NCBI GenBank assembly: GCA_012861695.1
Contig: JAAOOA010000026.1
Coordinates: 24,534,080-24,598,079, forward strand
DNA from: Trematomus loennbergii
Lineage: Eukaryota > Chordata > Actinopteri > Perciformes > Nototheniidae
Reading direction: 5' to 3'
Length of the DNA: 64,000 bases
Part shown: in pieces, positions 34,975 to 46,921 of the stretch
How positions within the stretch are numbered: position 1 is the stretch's first letter
How the letters are laid out: every line of letters starts with the position of its first letter
Made by a program: the position numbers and the translations under genes
Notes under the pieces: generated by a model
What the model was told of the DNA's origin: nothing
What the model saw: the letters and a program-made list of their open reading frames with translations, nothing else
Databases searched by the model: none

Positions 34975-36400
34975 CCAGCCACATAGAGCCATATCTGTCA
35001 CCACAGGGAGAAGAGGTGGAATGTTATTTAAAAAATCATGACTAGCATATTGCATTTCAATATAAAACATCCACAGATTAGTAGAAGAACATTAAAACAT
35101 AGTAGAACATTAGCAGACTATTTTTGTAATTATGAGAAGGAAAGACATTACGAGTGATGTTGTTTCCCCACACAGAAAACTATTGTGTCCACACAGCTAG
35201 TGAGGTCAAGACTATGGGTTTTTCACCCAAAACATGAAGAGGAAAAACCTAGCACTCGCCCAAGAGGGAGGGTCTTTACCAAGTCCTCCTGTTTACACCG
35301 ACTGCAGTTCAAGGGGCGAAGATACACCTGATGTGGAGCTGTTGAGACCTGAATACAGAAACTCGATTCTGCTGTGGTGAAGTCTGGCTACAAAGGGAGG
35401 TGTTTCGATAGGAACCACTTGTCTCAAACCAGTGAAGAAGTCAACAAGAACCCAGCAGAACTAGAGAGTGACTGTTGGCGGGAGAACAGTGACAGGGCGA
35501 CAGAAACTGGCACAACATAGATAGACCCCGTCAGAAGACCGGGGCTGTGTTTAAAGGGGAACTTCATTCATTGTTAGTTGAAGTATAGTTTTTTAGTCAA
35601 ACAATTATGTGATATATGGAGTAAGATTACATTTTCTGATAAACACATTCAGACGTTATCTGAATGTGTTTAAGGCATGAGATGCAAACTAAATAACATA
35701 ACACTGAGCTTGGATGAAGAAGTTGTAGGGTTTTTACAACAGTTTCAAGAATCAGTCTTATTTATTTATTAAGTGAATTTGCTGATTTATAAAGTAGTGC
35801 ATAAGGCAATATCTATTTTCAGTGGGGCACCAGCTTCTTCTGCTGTCTCTGTGAGTAGTTCGTACTCTAGTTTAAAGAAATATTATTTTGTCATGATTCT
35901 TTGTTCAGCAGTGTCAGCCAAGCCTCTAATCCTAGAGCTATTGAGACGCATTAGCAAAACCAAGGGTGTGTTTTTTTCCGCAGCAACAATGATACAGAAT
36001 ACCATGACAAAAGCCATTATAGAACAACAAGTAAACTATTTTTGTGCTAATGGAAGATTTTAGTGAATATGCATTTATACATAGGAAGACGATACATCAC
36101 ACAACATCTTTGTACGCCTTGTGGGTACACGGAGAATTTATATGTATTTACTACAACGTTATGGGTTTTCCATGTCCTATTCATAATAGGTAATCATTGC
36201 AATATTAATTGAGCATTTTATGCTCAAAGGAGGGAGCGTCATGATTATACAGATATGATTTCGGTGACGTTGTAGTTAAAAATAACATGTTGTCAACAAG
36301 GTCTCATAACAACAAAAGGTATACCAAAGCTTGGGCCTCCTCCAAGGAGGGAGTGGTCCAGTTTTAGATATTAGACAAATAGAAGTGGATGAATATGTCA
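34975..36400. other. unassigned, probably retroviral filler
   Basis: No clear protease, reverse transcriptase or RNase H motif was recognised. The 96-codon frame at 35773-36063 has no identified domain. A polypurine tract AAAGGAGGGAG lies at 36226-36236. Confidence 0.35.
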
Positions 36401-36660
36401 GAGCTCTGAGTAATATTTCCAAGTTTTGTCTACACAGGCTAGGAAAACTGCACAGATACCAGACGAGACATCAGAAGAGACTCCTGTTCGGCCAGGTGAT
36501 TGGGTGAGGGTGAAAGTTCACAAAAGACAGTGGGCTGATCCCCGGTGGTCGGAACCGTGACAAGTTGTAAGAACTTCACACGCGCTCCGGTTTAAAGGTA
36601 AAGAAAAAGGAGCAAATTGACACCACCTCACACATTGTCACCCTTCACTGGCAACTTCCA
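36400..36660 (+). pseudogene. retroviral integrase C-terminal remnant
   Basis: Reads EYVRALSNI, then in another frame RPGDWVRVKVHKRQWADPRW, followed by a stop and VVRTSHALRFKG. The pattern PGDWV, basic stretch, PRW, then T-x-x-A-L is the GPY/F-type C-terminal domain of gammaretrovirus-like integrases. At least one frameshift and several stops interrupt it. The zinc-binding and catalytic parts were not seen. Confidence 0.7.
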
Positions 36661-36753
36661 GAAAAGTTATTGGAAGCTAGGACTGATTTGGCAGAGCTGG
36701 AACAAAACAATAAATATAAATACGATTAAGATAGCAACAGCTCAAAAGACGAA

Positions 36754-37202
36754 TTGTCTTTAGATTTTTATAGATTGTACACTAAAGTGAAAACCTATTT
36801 TGTTTTTTCACCTGAAAAAGAGTCCAACGTTTTGTTTCTATTTTCGTATACGTTATTTTTGTACTCTCATTTACATTCTGTAACTGACAAAACCATGGAT
36901 AAAATAGAGATTATGTCAAGAACAAAGCCAAAGCAATTGTGGGGTCCCCTAGGATAAGAGTCAGAATAGCATTGTTGATTGTGCTCATTACACTTGGCAC
37001 CTTTCTGGTTGGATGGGGAGTACAATATCATGAAAGACATGGATCCATTAGTTCACTCGTAGAAAATGCCCACATCACTAACAAAACACCAGCTGTGTTT
37101 CAGAGACTTTCACTTATCCCCAGAGCCAAAAGATCAGTTGAGCAACAAGAGGAGGAGTTAGAAATACTCGTTCCCAAAGTGAGGAGGTTACAATCAAGAT
37201 GA
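36754..37202 (+). pseudogene. retroviral env leader-like remnant
   Basis: Two overlapping frames follow the integrase remnant, where env normally starts. The second (36939-37202) begins with a basic stretch and a hydrophobic segment of about 18 residues (IALLIVLITLGTFLVGWGV), like a signal peptide or leader. The following 500 bp hold stops and scattered cysteine codons. A surface-protein origin is likely from position, but no receptor-binding or fusion motif is recognisable. Confidence 0.45.
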
Positions 37203-38990
37203 TTCACCCCCCTATATGCAGTTCTTGTATCAAATGATGAGATGGGTTTAAGTGATCGAATATGTAAGTGATGGGGATTTACAATTAGGGGAATCTCCAA
37301 ATACACTGGATCCATGTTTTAGTCTGTACCAGAAACACCCCCGTTAAGACTATGGACAACCGACTGGTGACCTGAGCACAATTATTGAAAAGTTATTACA
37401 GTAGAAACAGGGTACTAACCCACGAGGACAACTGTATGTACAAACTCTATGAACAAAATTCCCCAACAGATTGTGGCGACTGTGCACAGATGTATCCAGT
37501 CACAAAAGTTACTATTGCTCTAAGTAATAGTGAGATTTAAAATATTGGAGAATATATGGGGACGTCCTTTTATAGTGTGTGAAACATGTGGTGCTTGAAA
37601 CATGTAAGTATTTCAATTTATAGAAGAAAATGGTTTCCTGAAAGAGTTATTTGGAGTAGATGTGTTACAGTGGGAGAAAAAACAATGTTTAGAGATATAG
37701 TACATTTATTAGTAGACATTAATTGTGTTTAGATGGCATTTAACATTTAAAACAGATAGTATGATTAGAAATAGAGTGGAGAAGGTTGGATTTACTTTAC
37801 CTCAGTGTGTTAGAATTTCTATAGGTAATGCGTCCCGAGACCTGGACTCTCTCTCTCTGCCTGTCAGACTGCTACGACCCCTATCAGACAAAAGACCTCA
37901 CTACAGGAGACTCCTCCTCCTTCTCCATCGAACAGACAGAACCAGAGCTGAACCAACAACGACAAGACTGCATCCAGAACCTCTCCACCTGAGGCATCCA
38001 GAACCAGAACAGCATGCTGACATAAAGAGGCATACTCTCATCAGTCCCTCAACAGGACATGAAGTTCCAAGCTGAGCCACGAGATTTGGCACAAGAGCAG
38101 AGTGTGGGACATGAGAAGAATACGCCCTCATACAACAGCGAAGAGACTGTAAAGAAGGAGATGAAATGCAAAGCAGTTGGGCCACTGAAAAGAGTACCAG
38201 CGGAAGGATTCAAGAGCTGATGGACTGAGGAGAAGACGGAACCAGAGGAGTTGGCATGGTCTAACAGAATGTGAGGGGGTCGTGGCTTGAGACAACAAGA
38301 GGAGGAGAAAAGGAAAACGGGAGTGAGTGAGTTTATACATAAACACACTTATTCACAAACAAACTTGAATTGACTTGATAAATACGTAAAGACAAAAAGA
38401 TTTATTAGCCATGAATTAATAAATTGGTAAATTAAAATAGTAATAAAGAGGAAATCCTAAAACACACTGAGGGTACTGTGAGATAAAGGGGCAGACATGA
38501 TGGAAATATTCACCACACTTTACACTTTAAGCAGATCTAATGTGTTACAATATTGATCTCCAGTTAAAGGGATAGTTTTAGTGACCACTCTATAAGAGCA
38601 GACAAATCTGTGTTTGTTGGAAAATGTTAAAGGGGACTTAGTACCAAGCCAAATATAGTATCCCAATCTAAAGTATTGTTTTCGCCATTGTCCAAGATGG
38701 AGTTGGAAAAGACACTGGGCAAAGAGCGATTGCAAATTTAAATTTGGAAAAAGCAATATCATTGGGAGTAATACATGTGGGGCCTTGGATCACTCATTGC
38801 AATGGTGCATATTATTGACAACCCATATCGTTTAGGGAGAAGGGGTCACTCAACCCACCCAGCAGTTGTTTTAAATCTTACTTGCAGCTTCACAGGGAGC
38901 GCACGGCACCAAATTATGAGTTTAAAAGACAAGCGTCACCACCTCCTGATGGTCATCCATTTAATCAGTGATGACCTGAAATTTAGAGAT
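37203..38990. other. unassigned, possibly degraded env and other fragments
   Basis: Frames at 37725-38075 and 38775-38999 have no recognised domain. The stretch 38520-38660 matches 52240-52345 in reverse (both carry 'ttggcttggtacta' on one strand), so a dispersed repeat is nested here. The words CACCCCCCTATATGCAG (37207) and CACCCCCATATACAGAT (39752) suggest two related retroviral fragments. Confidence 0.3.
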
Positions 38991-39004
38991 GTTATTTAAC
39001 GTAG

Positions 39005-39560
39005 AAACATATCCGCCATAAGTGAAAATTCCTAAATTGAACTACAAACCATTGATGAAATAAAATCCTTGATAAAGGAGGGAGTAATTGTTGCATGTTC
39101 GGACGCCCCGGGTTCCACACACTGTTAAAGGGGTTAGCATAGTTCTTTAAGCAGACCAGAATTGAAGATAAATTAGTATAATGAGTTATTGATATTCCAC
39201 CGGTTTTCACACCATTTGAGGAACTTTATCACTGCATTAGAACAGACCACCCAAAGGTACTGAAGTAGGAACGTTTTAAGTGATGAAATTCTCCAACTGT
39301 TGTAACTGACCAAAATCTTCTCCCAGAAATGACTGTCTAAAATGTCGTATCCCAGAGTAGATGTTTGATGGTATCATGGAACTAAAACCTTGTACGCAGT
39401 CTTGCTACAGGATTGGACTGGGACCTGTGCACTTGTACAGCCAGTGATGTTTTATATGCAGTACCAATGACAGCGGGGCAGTTAATCAACATGGCGAAAC
39501 ACCCCAAAACCAGTAGGGCTAAGAGACCAGTCAAAGGAGGGAGTTTAGGCTCCACAGTGT
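39005..39560 (+). pseudogene. possible reverse transcriptase N-terminal remnant
   Basis: A plus-strand frame reads TIDEIKSLIKEGVIVACSDA, the pattern expected around the start of a retroviral reverse transcriptase fingers domain. Downstream frames are broken and no YxDD catalytic motif is seen. It lies after the env-like remnant, opposite to the normal pol-env order, so it is either a second provirus or a rearrangement. Weak evidence. Confidence 0.3.
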
Positions 39561-40054
39561 ACAAGGATAGCATACCAGGGGAGTGCTAGATGTTGTAGTT
39601 GCATTCCATGTACCCGCACCCTAACGTACCGATTGATCACCACGGCCCTTTCTAGAGAACATATTACTTTCATACTTTAAAAGGTATGAAAGGAGGGAGG
39701 GTAAATTTCTCATGAGGGGACAGTTTCAACTACTAACAGAACAAGACAACCCACCCCCATATACAGATCGTGATGTAAATGATGAGAGTGTGTACAAGAT
39801 GTTAAGTAATAGGGATGTTCGATGATGAGATTGTTCAAAGAATGTCCAAATGATGTGATACTTCAAATGATGAAATCATTTGAATGAAGAACCAGCTACA
39901 ATGCTAATATGAAGGGAATCAATGCAATTTACTATACTATTCCAAGATGGTGTATTTTTATTTACTTTGTACTATTCTAAAAAAGTTTGTTTCTTTTATA
40001 CTTTGTAAAAACAAGTGCCTTAACACTGAATGTAGCATGAGAAGGATTTCTGTG

Positions 40055-40756
40055 AAAGGAGGGAGTAAGAAATGTTCTGATACCAAGCTAATTGCTGCGA
40101 TTTTGAAAAGTGATATTGAATGTTAACACTAGAAGTTATGCACAAAGAAAATACTTTCATGTGGAAGACCAACCAAAGTATTCTTTGTATTTTTTGTATT
40201 TGTGATGACTGTTATTTGAACCATTCCATTTTGATTGTATATTATTGATATGAGTTATGTACTTTAGGCGTTCTTTGGTCTCAGGTGGGTGTGTAGCGGC
40301 CTTAAGGTTCACTCTCAGAGAGATGACCTAATCAGAGAAACTAAGACAATGAGAAAGAGGAGGGAAGTTCCCTTCCTTTTATTCTACATTTTAGTTGTAC
40401 TGTAAATTGTGTACTGTACTGTAAAGCACTTTGTACATTCGTGTTGTGAAGGGTGCTATATAAATAAAGCTTTACTTACTTACTTACTTACTCCTTACGT
40501 CACCGCCCGCCATTGATGAGGAGGAGTCACCACTGAGATATAGAGAGAGGTGACAGAGCTCTGGGGAGACTTCTTCTTCACAACACTTTGCGCCGGAACC
40601 ACAGCGAGAGGCAGAGCTGCAGCCGTCCTCTTCATCACCTTTGTCTGTTTAATTTACAACGCTATTTAATTAAAGTAACCAAATTGAACCTTTTCAGAGA
40701 CTCCATGAGTCTCTTTATTTCAAGCTTCTCTCCTGGGACGCGAGAGAACCAACACA
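40055..40756 (+). mobile_element. putative retroviral 3' LTR with nested LINE tail
   Basis: Starts after a polypurine tract AAAGGAGGGAG (40055-40065); a TG at 40073 could be the LTR start and CA at 40754 or 40756 its end. Near the right end are TTTAATTAAAGTAACC and CATGAGTCTCTTTATTTCAAGC, typical of R/U5. A fish LINE tail with TTAC repeats (about 40400-40494, including GGTGCTATATAAATAAAG) is inserted inside. A matching 5' LTR was not found, so borders are uncertain. Confidence 0.4.
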
Positions 40757-40765
40757 AATCAACAA

Positions 40766-40983
40766 TACCAAGCCCTGCCTGGTACATGGTAAAGAAGCTA
40801 AAACCAGCCAAACAGAAGGTCCGTTTCCCCTATCCGACAACAGCAGGACAACAAGTGTCCCCCGCCTCCACCCTCCATGTCCCCCCGGCTCAGGGAGCAG
40901 CCAGTTCCAGCAGCAGCCTCCCCTTCTCCAGCTGCAGCTCCACGATGCTCTGCTTGTTCTGCTCCAGCCGGTCCTCCAGCCAC
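40766..40983 (-). pseudogene. reversed copy of brcc3 last codons and 3' UTR
   Basis: About 215 bp match 25458-25670 in reverse: the end of the coding region (from the VAL-less WLEDRLEQNKQ codons to the stop) plus 120 bp of 3' UTR, with small indels. It begins within about 10 bp of the putative LTR end. Its plus-strand reading direction is antisense to brcc3. The plus-strand frame 40588-41028 is an artefact of this reversed copy. Confidence 0.9.
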
Positions 40984-41715
40984 GCTCACATTGCTCTCTG
41001 TGTCCGTAATACAATAAAGGGGACATGATCAAATAGGAATATAATTATCTTTTAAATAACGTTAACTAAAGGGAACAATCTATTTGACACAGCTGAAGCT
41101 CTGGCCTTCCTTAAAAACTAACTAATTTAATAAAAATCACAGTTGTATTACACACAATGCACTGTTTTTTGAGAACAAAAATTGGTAAATAATGCACCAT
41201 AATACATTCTGACGAAAAATTAAAATTATTATGAATACAAATAAAATAAAAGAAGCCTCCCGTGAGTTACTACAAGCTATAAAGTAGATTTTAAAAACGT
41301 TTTATAGAATAAAAGCTCACTGCGGGACGTTGTAGAAATGCGTGTGTGCACCACGACAAAGGAGCCTCATTCACTTTACATTGGGTTGTTTGCGTGGTGC
41401 CGACACGTAAATGTAGCAAAGTTCGTGACTCCACCACGCACTGCGGTGTTAAGGAGTCGTGGTGGAGTCACGCATTCTGGTGAGACCAGGTTGCAACTCT
41501 AATATCAGCAGATGGCCTTACATACATGTATCTCATAGCAGGAGAATGTCTGCATTCACACACAAAATACTCATAGACAGTATACACCAGGTGATTTACC
41601 GTACGGTCAGTCGCGAAACGTAATTACATTATAGCTGGCGTTCCGACCGTGTATGCTACCGAGCTAAACAACAAGGCTACTAAGAGCTAGACATGAGTTT
41701 GCTCGGAAAAACATT
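40984..41715. other. non-coding, repeat fragments
   Basis: Contains GGAGTCGTGGTGGAGTCACGCATTC near 41454-41480 and GTGAGACCAGGTTGC, common fish repeat ends. No gene. Confidence 0.35.
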
Positions 41716-43426
41716 GTTTTTACCAGTGGCGGCCGGTCCATAGGGGCGCTAGGGGCGCCGCCCCACCTCTTCCCATATTAAAAAATTAAAATTAAAATTA
41801 AAATTAAAATAAAAAATATATTTAAAAAAAAATATATTTTTTTATTTTTATTTTTAATGAACAAGGTAAATATTATATAATTGGTATCAGTAAAATGTAT
41901 AATCTACAATAAAATCTCGTTTAAAATTGTGTTACGATGTCTAAAGTTACTGATAAGTCACATGTTTCCTGCCTGGCCTTGCCCGTGTACCTTCTCTCGT
42001 CTGGGGCGCTAAGAGAGGCCCTCAACCAGTGCAGCAGCAGCCACTAGCAGCTGACTGTTGCTATCTGTAACGTGTAAACTATGCCGCGAAAACATAATTT
42101 CAGCCAATCAGCGTCGTCAAATATGACGGTCACGGGGCGCCAATGTCAGCGCCCCGTGCAGTCTGTGAGTAGTTTGGACAGTGACTCGTATCCGGTTGAC
42201 GCAGTAGTTGATGAGGATGGCTTCATGTGCAGGTGGAGTCTCCGGACCTCGGTCCCCGCCTAATTCTGTTCAAGAGCTAATCTCCAATCCTTTCGAAAGG
42301 AGAAGTTTGGCAGATAAATTGTTGCTTAAAGACCTTGGACCGGACCAACCCGATTTGAATATATCGCAGCAATCTCGTGAAAAAGACAAAACTTATACAC
42401 GAGGCTTCGCAAGTAGCTGGTACACAAAAAAGGCTTGGCTAGCTGGATGCAAACAGGTAAATGCTGTCTTTTGTTTCCCATGCTTGGATATCACTTTATG
42501 TAGAGAGGAGGTTTCCCATGGTTGTTAGAAGTTTATTAATAAGTGGGCATTTATCACAGAAGTGATTGTTCTGTCTCCACGTTTGTTGCATTGTCTGTGA
42601 TGTATTTTCCAACGGTTATAGCTCCTGTCCTGTCCCAGCAACACTACATGGTTTGCAGCTCCACCACATTTTTGGTTTATCTTCGGTGTCGCTTAAAATC
42701 TGCTTCCCATCGGACTAAAACCTCCACGTAATCTGAAGACAGATACTTGAAGTTATTTAAACCTTTTGCAAACTTTATGTTCTTTCTTGCTCTAGCCTTG
42801 CCAGTTACATTGTACATAACACATATATTATCATTATGCTAACTGGTTGTTCGTGTTAGACGATGTAGCTTTTTCATTTCTGAGTTATTGCTATATGTAA
42901 ATAAGCCTGTTTGTAAATAATCCTCAGAGAAACAAAGAAAAAACACAATTTATGACATTTTGTGCTGTGGTTATTTTTTTAAATTGCATTTATTCACAGT
43001 TCAGTTTGAAATGCTGTAGTGACTTGTATTGAACCACTTAAATATTTATAATTAATGCTACTGAAAAGATGCTATTAATTTTATATCCCACATGCAGTTC
43101 ACTGTAAAGCTACTTGGTGGAGGTGTTGGTTCATAAAACATGAACAGTTTTAAGAAAGAAAAAAACAGACCAGTTCTGAGAACACAAATTCCTGGTAAAG
43201 TAGTAGATGTTCAGGGTGATAAATAATATTTTCCACACTGAAGATTATGGAGGTATTGATCAGTCTTCTCATATTTTTAAGCCTCGATTTCTCCTTTCCC
43301 CCCCCCCTCTAACATCACCAGAAGTCATCATTTAACGGGAAACCCCCCGGACCCCCCGGGTATGTCACTTACGGTACATCAAGAGCCCACCAAAAAAAAA
43401 GACCACCAGCCGCCAATGGTTTTTAC
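41716..43426 (+). mobile_element. hAT element, TSD GTTTTTAC, with transposase remnant
   Basis: Exact 8-bp duplications GTTTTTAC (41716-41723, 43419-43426) flank 1695 bp. The ends are CAGTGGCGGCCGGTCC and, inverted, CATTGGCGGCTGGTGG. It is too short for a complete hAT transposase (about 600 codons) and is probably an internally deleted derivative. An AT-rich AAAATT tandem stretch lies at 41775-41870 and a C-run at about 43300. Confidence 0.93.
42081..42528 (+). pseudogene. hAT transposase N-terminus with TTF-type zinc finger
   Basis: Two overlapping frames. The second (42208-42528) reads DLGPDQPDLN, then TRGFASSWYTKKAWLAGCK and VNAVFCFPCL, matching the TTF-type zinc finger that opens ZMYM1-like hAT transposases (F-x-x-SWY, W-L-x-x-x, C-F-x-C). 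The RNase H core and C-terminal dimerisation region are missing after 42528. Confidence 0.7.
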
Positions 43427-44218
43427 CCATATAAGATTGCAATTGTAAACATGTGCTTGATAGCCTAATATGAACCACTATCTGTTGTTCATAGTATAGT
43501 ATAGCATATTGAACAACTGAACAACTAGCAAACGTAGATTAGCATTGTAATCCAGCTGGCAAGCTGACGAACATCAGACAACTAATTTTATTTCACACTT
43601 CCAGCAGAGACAACGGGGAAATCCCCTCTCTTTGCCCACTCACAGACCCCCAAAGGACGGCCTAGAGACCTCCAAGAGGTGTCCCTGAAATGGGGACTCT
43701 GTTTATTTCACACTTCCAGCAGAGACAACGGGGAAATCCCCTCTCTTTGCCCGCTCACAGACCCCCAAAGGACGGTACATTACAGTTGGCTTTCCTCCGA
43801 CGCTGATAGCATGTATAGCTAACAAGACTAGCTATACATGCTAGCGGGAAACATTGTATGACCGAACGTAGCAGACTACCCGTATAAGATTGCAATTATA
43901 AACACGTTATTGCTAGCCTAATATGAACCACTAGCTTTTGTTCATAGTAGTTTTATTACACTCCATTATAGTTGCCGTTCCTCCGAGCTAACGTTCATAT
44001 TGTGTTAGCTACCAAGGTAAACAAAGCTAGGTTAGCATATTAGCTGGCAAGCTGTTCATTAGATTGATTAGTGAATACTGCTGAATACACATACTTGACA
44101 GAGATGCTGTATGCGAAACCAATGTGAGTTTGGAAAATTGCACAGTATAAATCTATTTTAGTATACCTCAACAATGTAATTATGATCAGTGGAAATGGCC
44201 ATGACATGGGCCCTTTAA
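43427..44218. mobile_element. TTAA-type element with internal tandem duplications
   Basis: The right end is CATGACATGGGCCC followed by TTTAA (TTAA 44215-44218), the terminus of a common fish TTAA-target element. The interior has duplicated blocks: CGTATAAGATTGCAATTATAA near 43880 repeats 43429, CCAGCTGGCAAGCTG near 43553 repeats 44041, and a 72-bp direct duplication lies at 43589-43660 and 43704-43775. The left end lies beyond the hAT insertion and was not found. Confidence 0.55.
43589..43775. repeat. 72-bp direct duplication
   Basis: 43589-43660 and 43704-43775 differ at about one base (GCCCACTC against GCCCGCTC) with 43 bp between them. A recent local duplication. Confidence 0.95.
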
Positions 44219-44445
44219 CATCAATGTTGTGATCATGGGGATGCTAAATTGGGCTGCTTTGACGAAGCCTCTCAAATTATGATATAGCTAAACTCAATCT
44301 GATTAAATGTCTTATATTATAAAATATTTACTATACGTATCAACAGGATAAGTTGAGATTGTCAGAATGATGGTGAAAGCCCCAAAGTGGTTAAATCAAA
44401 TGCAATACTTTGTAACCTTTGCATTATATATGATATTTATTCCAA
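44215..44445 (+). repeat. copy of the TRIM spacer 30786-31011
   Basis: Starts exactly at TTAA beside the GGGCCC transposon end and matches the DNA between the two TRIM pseudogenes for about 225 bp (for example GCTGCTTTGACGAAGCCTCT). It shows that this transposon entered a further copy of the TRIM block. Confidence 0.88.
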
Positions 44446-45003
44446 CAAGTCCTCCAACTCATACGACCAAATGGGCCGATTTTCAAGCCCTTATTACGAC
44501 CAAATGTGTCGTTTGTTCAAGCGCTTAATACAACCTATAATTACGTTTGAAAGTTTTTGCCCTCTAGTGCTCCCGTTGAATGCAAACGTTACAGATGGTC
44601 GTTTATTCACAAATAACTCTCTGTAAAATCCTAAATTGTAGGATAGTTTGGCCATTAAAACGCTTTTTGATTAGATTTCTAGCGAGAAGTGTATATTGTA
44701 CTTTTAGAATCCACGTCCAGTCGATATGTAGGATCTATAGTTTGATAGATATTACGAAGATAATTTGAGGTTTCGACAGGAGAACGTGTATATGCGGCAG
44801 CCTCCATGTAAAGTTACGGGTTGAAAACAGTATTTCCGGTCTCGACGTTTTCATAATAAAACCAATGATCAAATGATTTAACAGTGATATCTGCAGTACT
44901 CATCAACTAAAAAACATCAGTTTATCCTTGTTAATTATACGACATGAATTGGTTTAAATTGTGTACAATGCTTTTGTGTTTTCCCACACAAAAGCATGAA
45001 ATC

Positions 45004-46240
45004 GGAAAACATAAAAAAAATTTAAAAAAACTTTATTCCGAGTGTTCTTGCTTTTCTCTTTGGAAGTCATCACATAACGGCCTTATAATACACGGTTCGG
45101 CTGCATTAAATATTACACATCTGCCGTAGTTCTTTATTTATAGAGCCCTGATGAGAAGACTTCTGGACAAACAGGAAGAAGTGCCGCCGAAACTGAATAT
45201 GTGACGTGAATCATAAATATATCAGCAATTACACAACATCTTACATTTATTTTCACAAATACGTCTCCTTGCAGTATCAACATTAATTCGGCTGACTTTT
45301 ATATTTGATCCAATTGGTAGATAGGTTATATTTACACCATAACGGTGCACAGCTGATAAAAAGGGACACCTATTGGTTAAAAAACGTTATTGAATTTTTT
45401 TGTTGAAATTATGTTATATTTTGTTGAAATTATGTTATATTAATGAAAAAATATTAAGACCACATACTTTCATAGGGGGAAAGTAGAAGGTCAATGATAT
45501 AAATAGAATAGATAATATCAAGAAGATACTGTAGTGATCTCTACAATAAACAGTTGAGTGCAGGACGTCCAAAGATATTATAGGAGGATGTGCAAAACAG
45601 ACAAACTAATAAGGCTTTATTTAAACATTAAAGAATACTTTAAGTTAAGGTCTTCTTTGAATAAGAAAAAAACGTTGGGGTATCCACAGATAAATATTAA
45701 GTCTGACAAAGTACAATCACCTTCCTGAATTTGACTCAGGTGTAACTAAAGTCTGATTTAAGGGTTGTTTTTATTTCACATCATTAATCAGAATCTGCAA
45801 AGTAATTAAATAAATGTAGTGGAGTAAATACCAGTTAACCTCTGAATTGTAGTGGAGTAGAACAAAGTATTACATGCTGCTGTAACAAAAACATTTCCGA
45901 ACTTGGGATCAATAAAGTATATCTTATCTTATCTTATCTTAAGATGATCGATGGCTACTGCCATATTTGCAAAATTTGCAGGAGGGTCACAGACACAAGC
46001 ATTTTCACCCATTTATTAATTATATGTTTTAAATTTGATAACACCACTGTGTTTCGTATCGTAAAGCTTTTGATTAAACTTTTGTTTATTTTGTTTGTTT
46101 TTATTATGCCTCCTGGAGCACCTTGGGATTGCTGTTAGCAATGAAAGGTGCTTTATAAATTGAATTTATTATTATTATTATTATTATCATTATTATTATT
46201 ATGTGTTTCGTATCCCCTAAACCTCCAGGGTGTACACAGT
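45004..46240. repeat. first copy of 1-kb direct repeat
   Basis: Matches 48521-50190 in pieces; shared stretches include GTGTTCTTGCTTTTCTCTTT, GATGAGAAGACTTCTGGACA and CATAGGGGGAAAGTAGAAGG. It differs by separate insertions: two LINE tails here (45895-45945 and 46060-46200), and other segments in the second copy (48900-49235, 49585-49985). Confidence 0.85.
45895..46200 (+). repeat. two LINE 3' tails
   Basis: CTTGGGATCAATAAAGTATA with TATCT repeats (to 45945) is a Rex/Babar-type tail; GGTGCTTTATAAATTGAATT with TTA repeats (46150-46200) is an L2-type tail. Both are absent at the matching positions of the second direct-repeat copy. Confidence 0.7.
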
Positions 46241-46921
46241 TTAATACTGGCAACTTCTAATTGTGGGAAATACGAAAACGTCTTATAAAACTACAATTCC
46301 CAGTAGAGACGTGCCATAGAACATGTTGCAAAACACACAATAGCCAGCATGTGTAGTTCTGGGGCTGGGCTGGACCCGTCCAATTCCAGTTTTGGATAGT
46401 CTGTCGTGGTTCCATTCCATTTCAAAGAGCTGTTGATGCTCGGCGTAACCTTGTCGCACTGCCACTCCAACATCCAATCACAGGGCTTGAGGATAATCAC
46501 GGGGTTTGTAAAGCAAGGCGGATGTTGTAGTCCCAAACGATAGCTGGGGATTCTGGGTAGTGTAGTGTCTTCGGAAACTCTGTAGTGTCTATACTCCGAA
46601 AAAAACTATTTGTTTGTCCGAATCGAAGGTTAAAAACACAAAATCATTGTACACAATTTAAACCAATCAATATTGTGTAATTAACAAGGATAAACTGATG
46701 TTTTTTAGTGGATGAGTAATTCAGATATCACTGTGTAATCATTTGACAGTGAGGGGAATACATCCGGTTTTATTATGAAAACTTCGAGACCGGAAAAACA
46801 GTTTTTTCACCCACTAACTTTACATGGAAGCTGCCCCATATACGCGTTATCCTGGCGAGACCTCAAATCATCTTCGTAATATCTATCAAACTATAGATCC
46901 TAGGAGCGTTTGCAATCAAGC

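Larger units (their letters stand above)
44730..46901. repeat. inverted repeat pair, about 255 bp arms
   Basis: 44730-44983 is the diverged reverse of 46633-46901, with shared words such as GATATTACGAAGAT, CCATGTAAAGTTA and CGTTTTCATAATAAAACC. The arms enclose about 1.65 kb, including the first copy of the direct repeat and two LINE tails. Confidence 0.8.

Noticed and set aside
34466..34984. 172-codon minus-strand frame with LELLEVSGLPSLV repeats
   Set aside because: Antisense shadow of the 48-bp gag repeats.
40588..41028. 146-codon plus-strand frame
   Set aside because: Formed by LTR-like DNA plus the reversed brcc3 tail; not a real protein.
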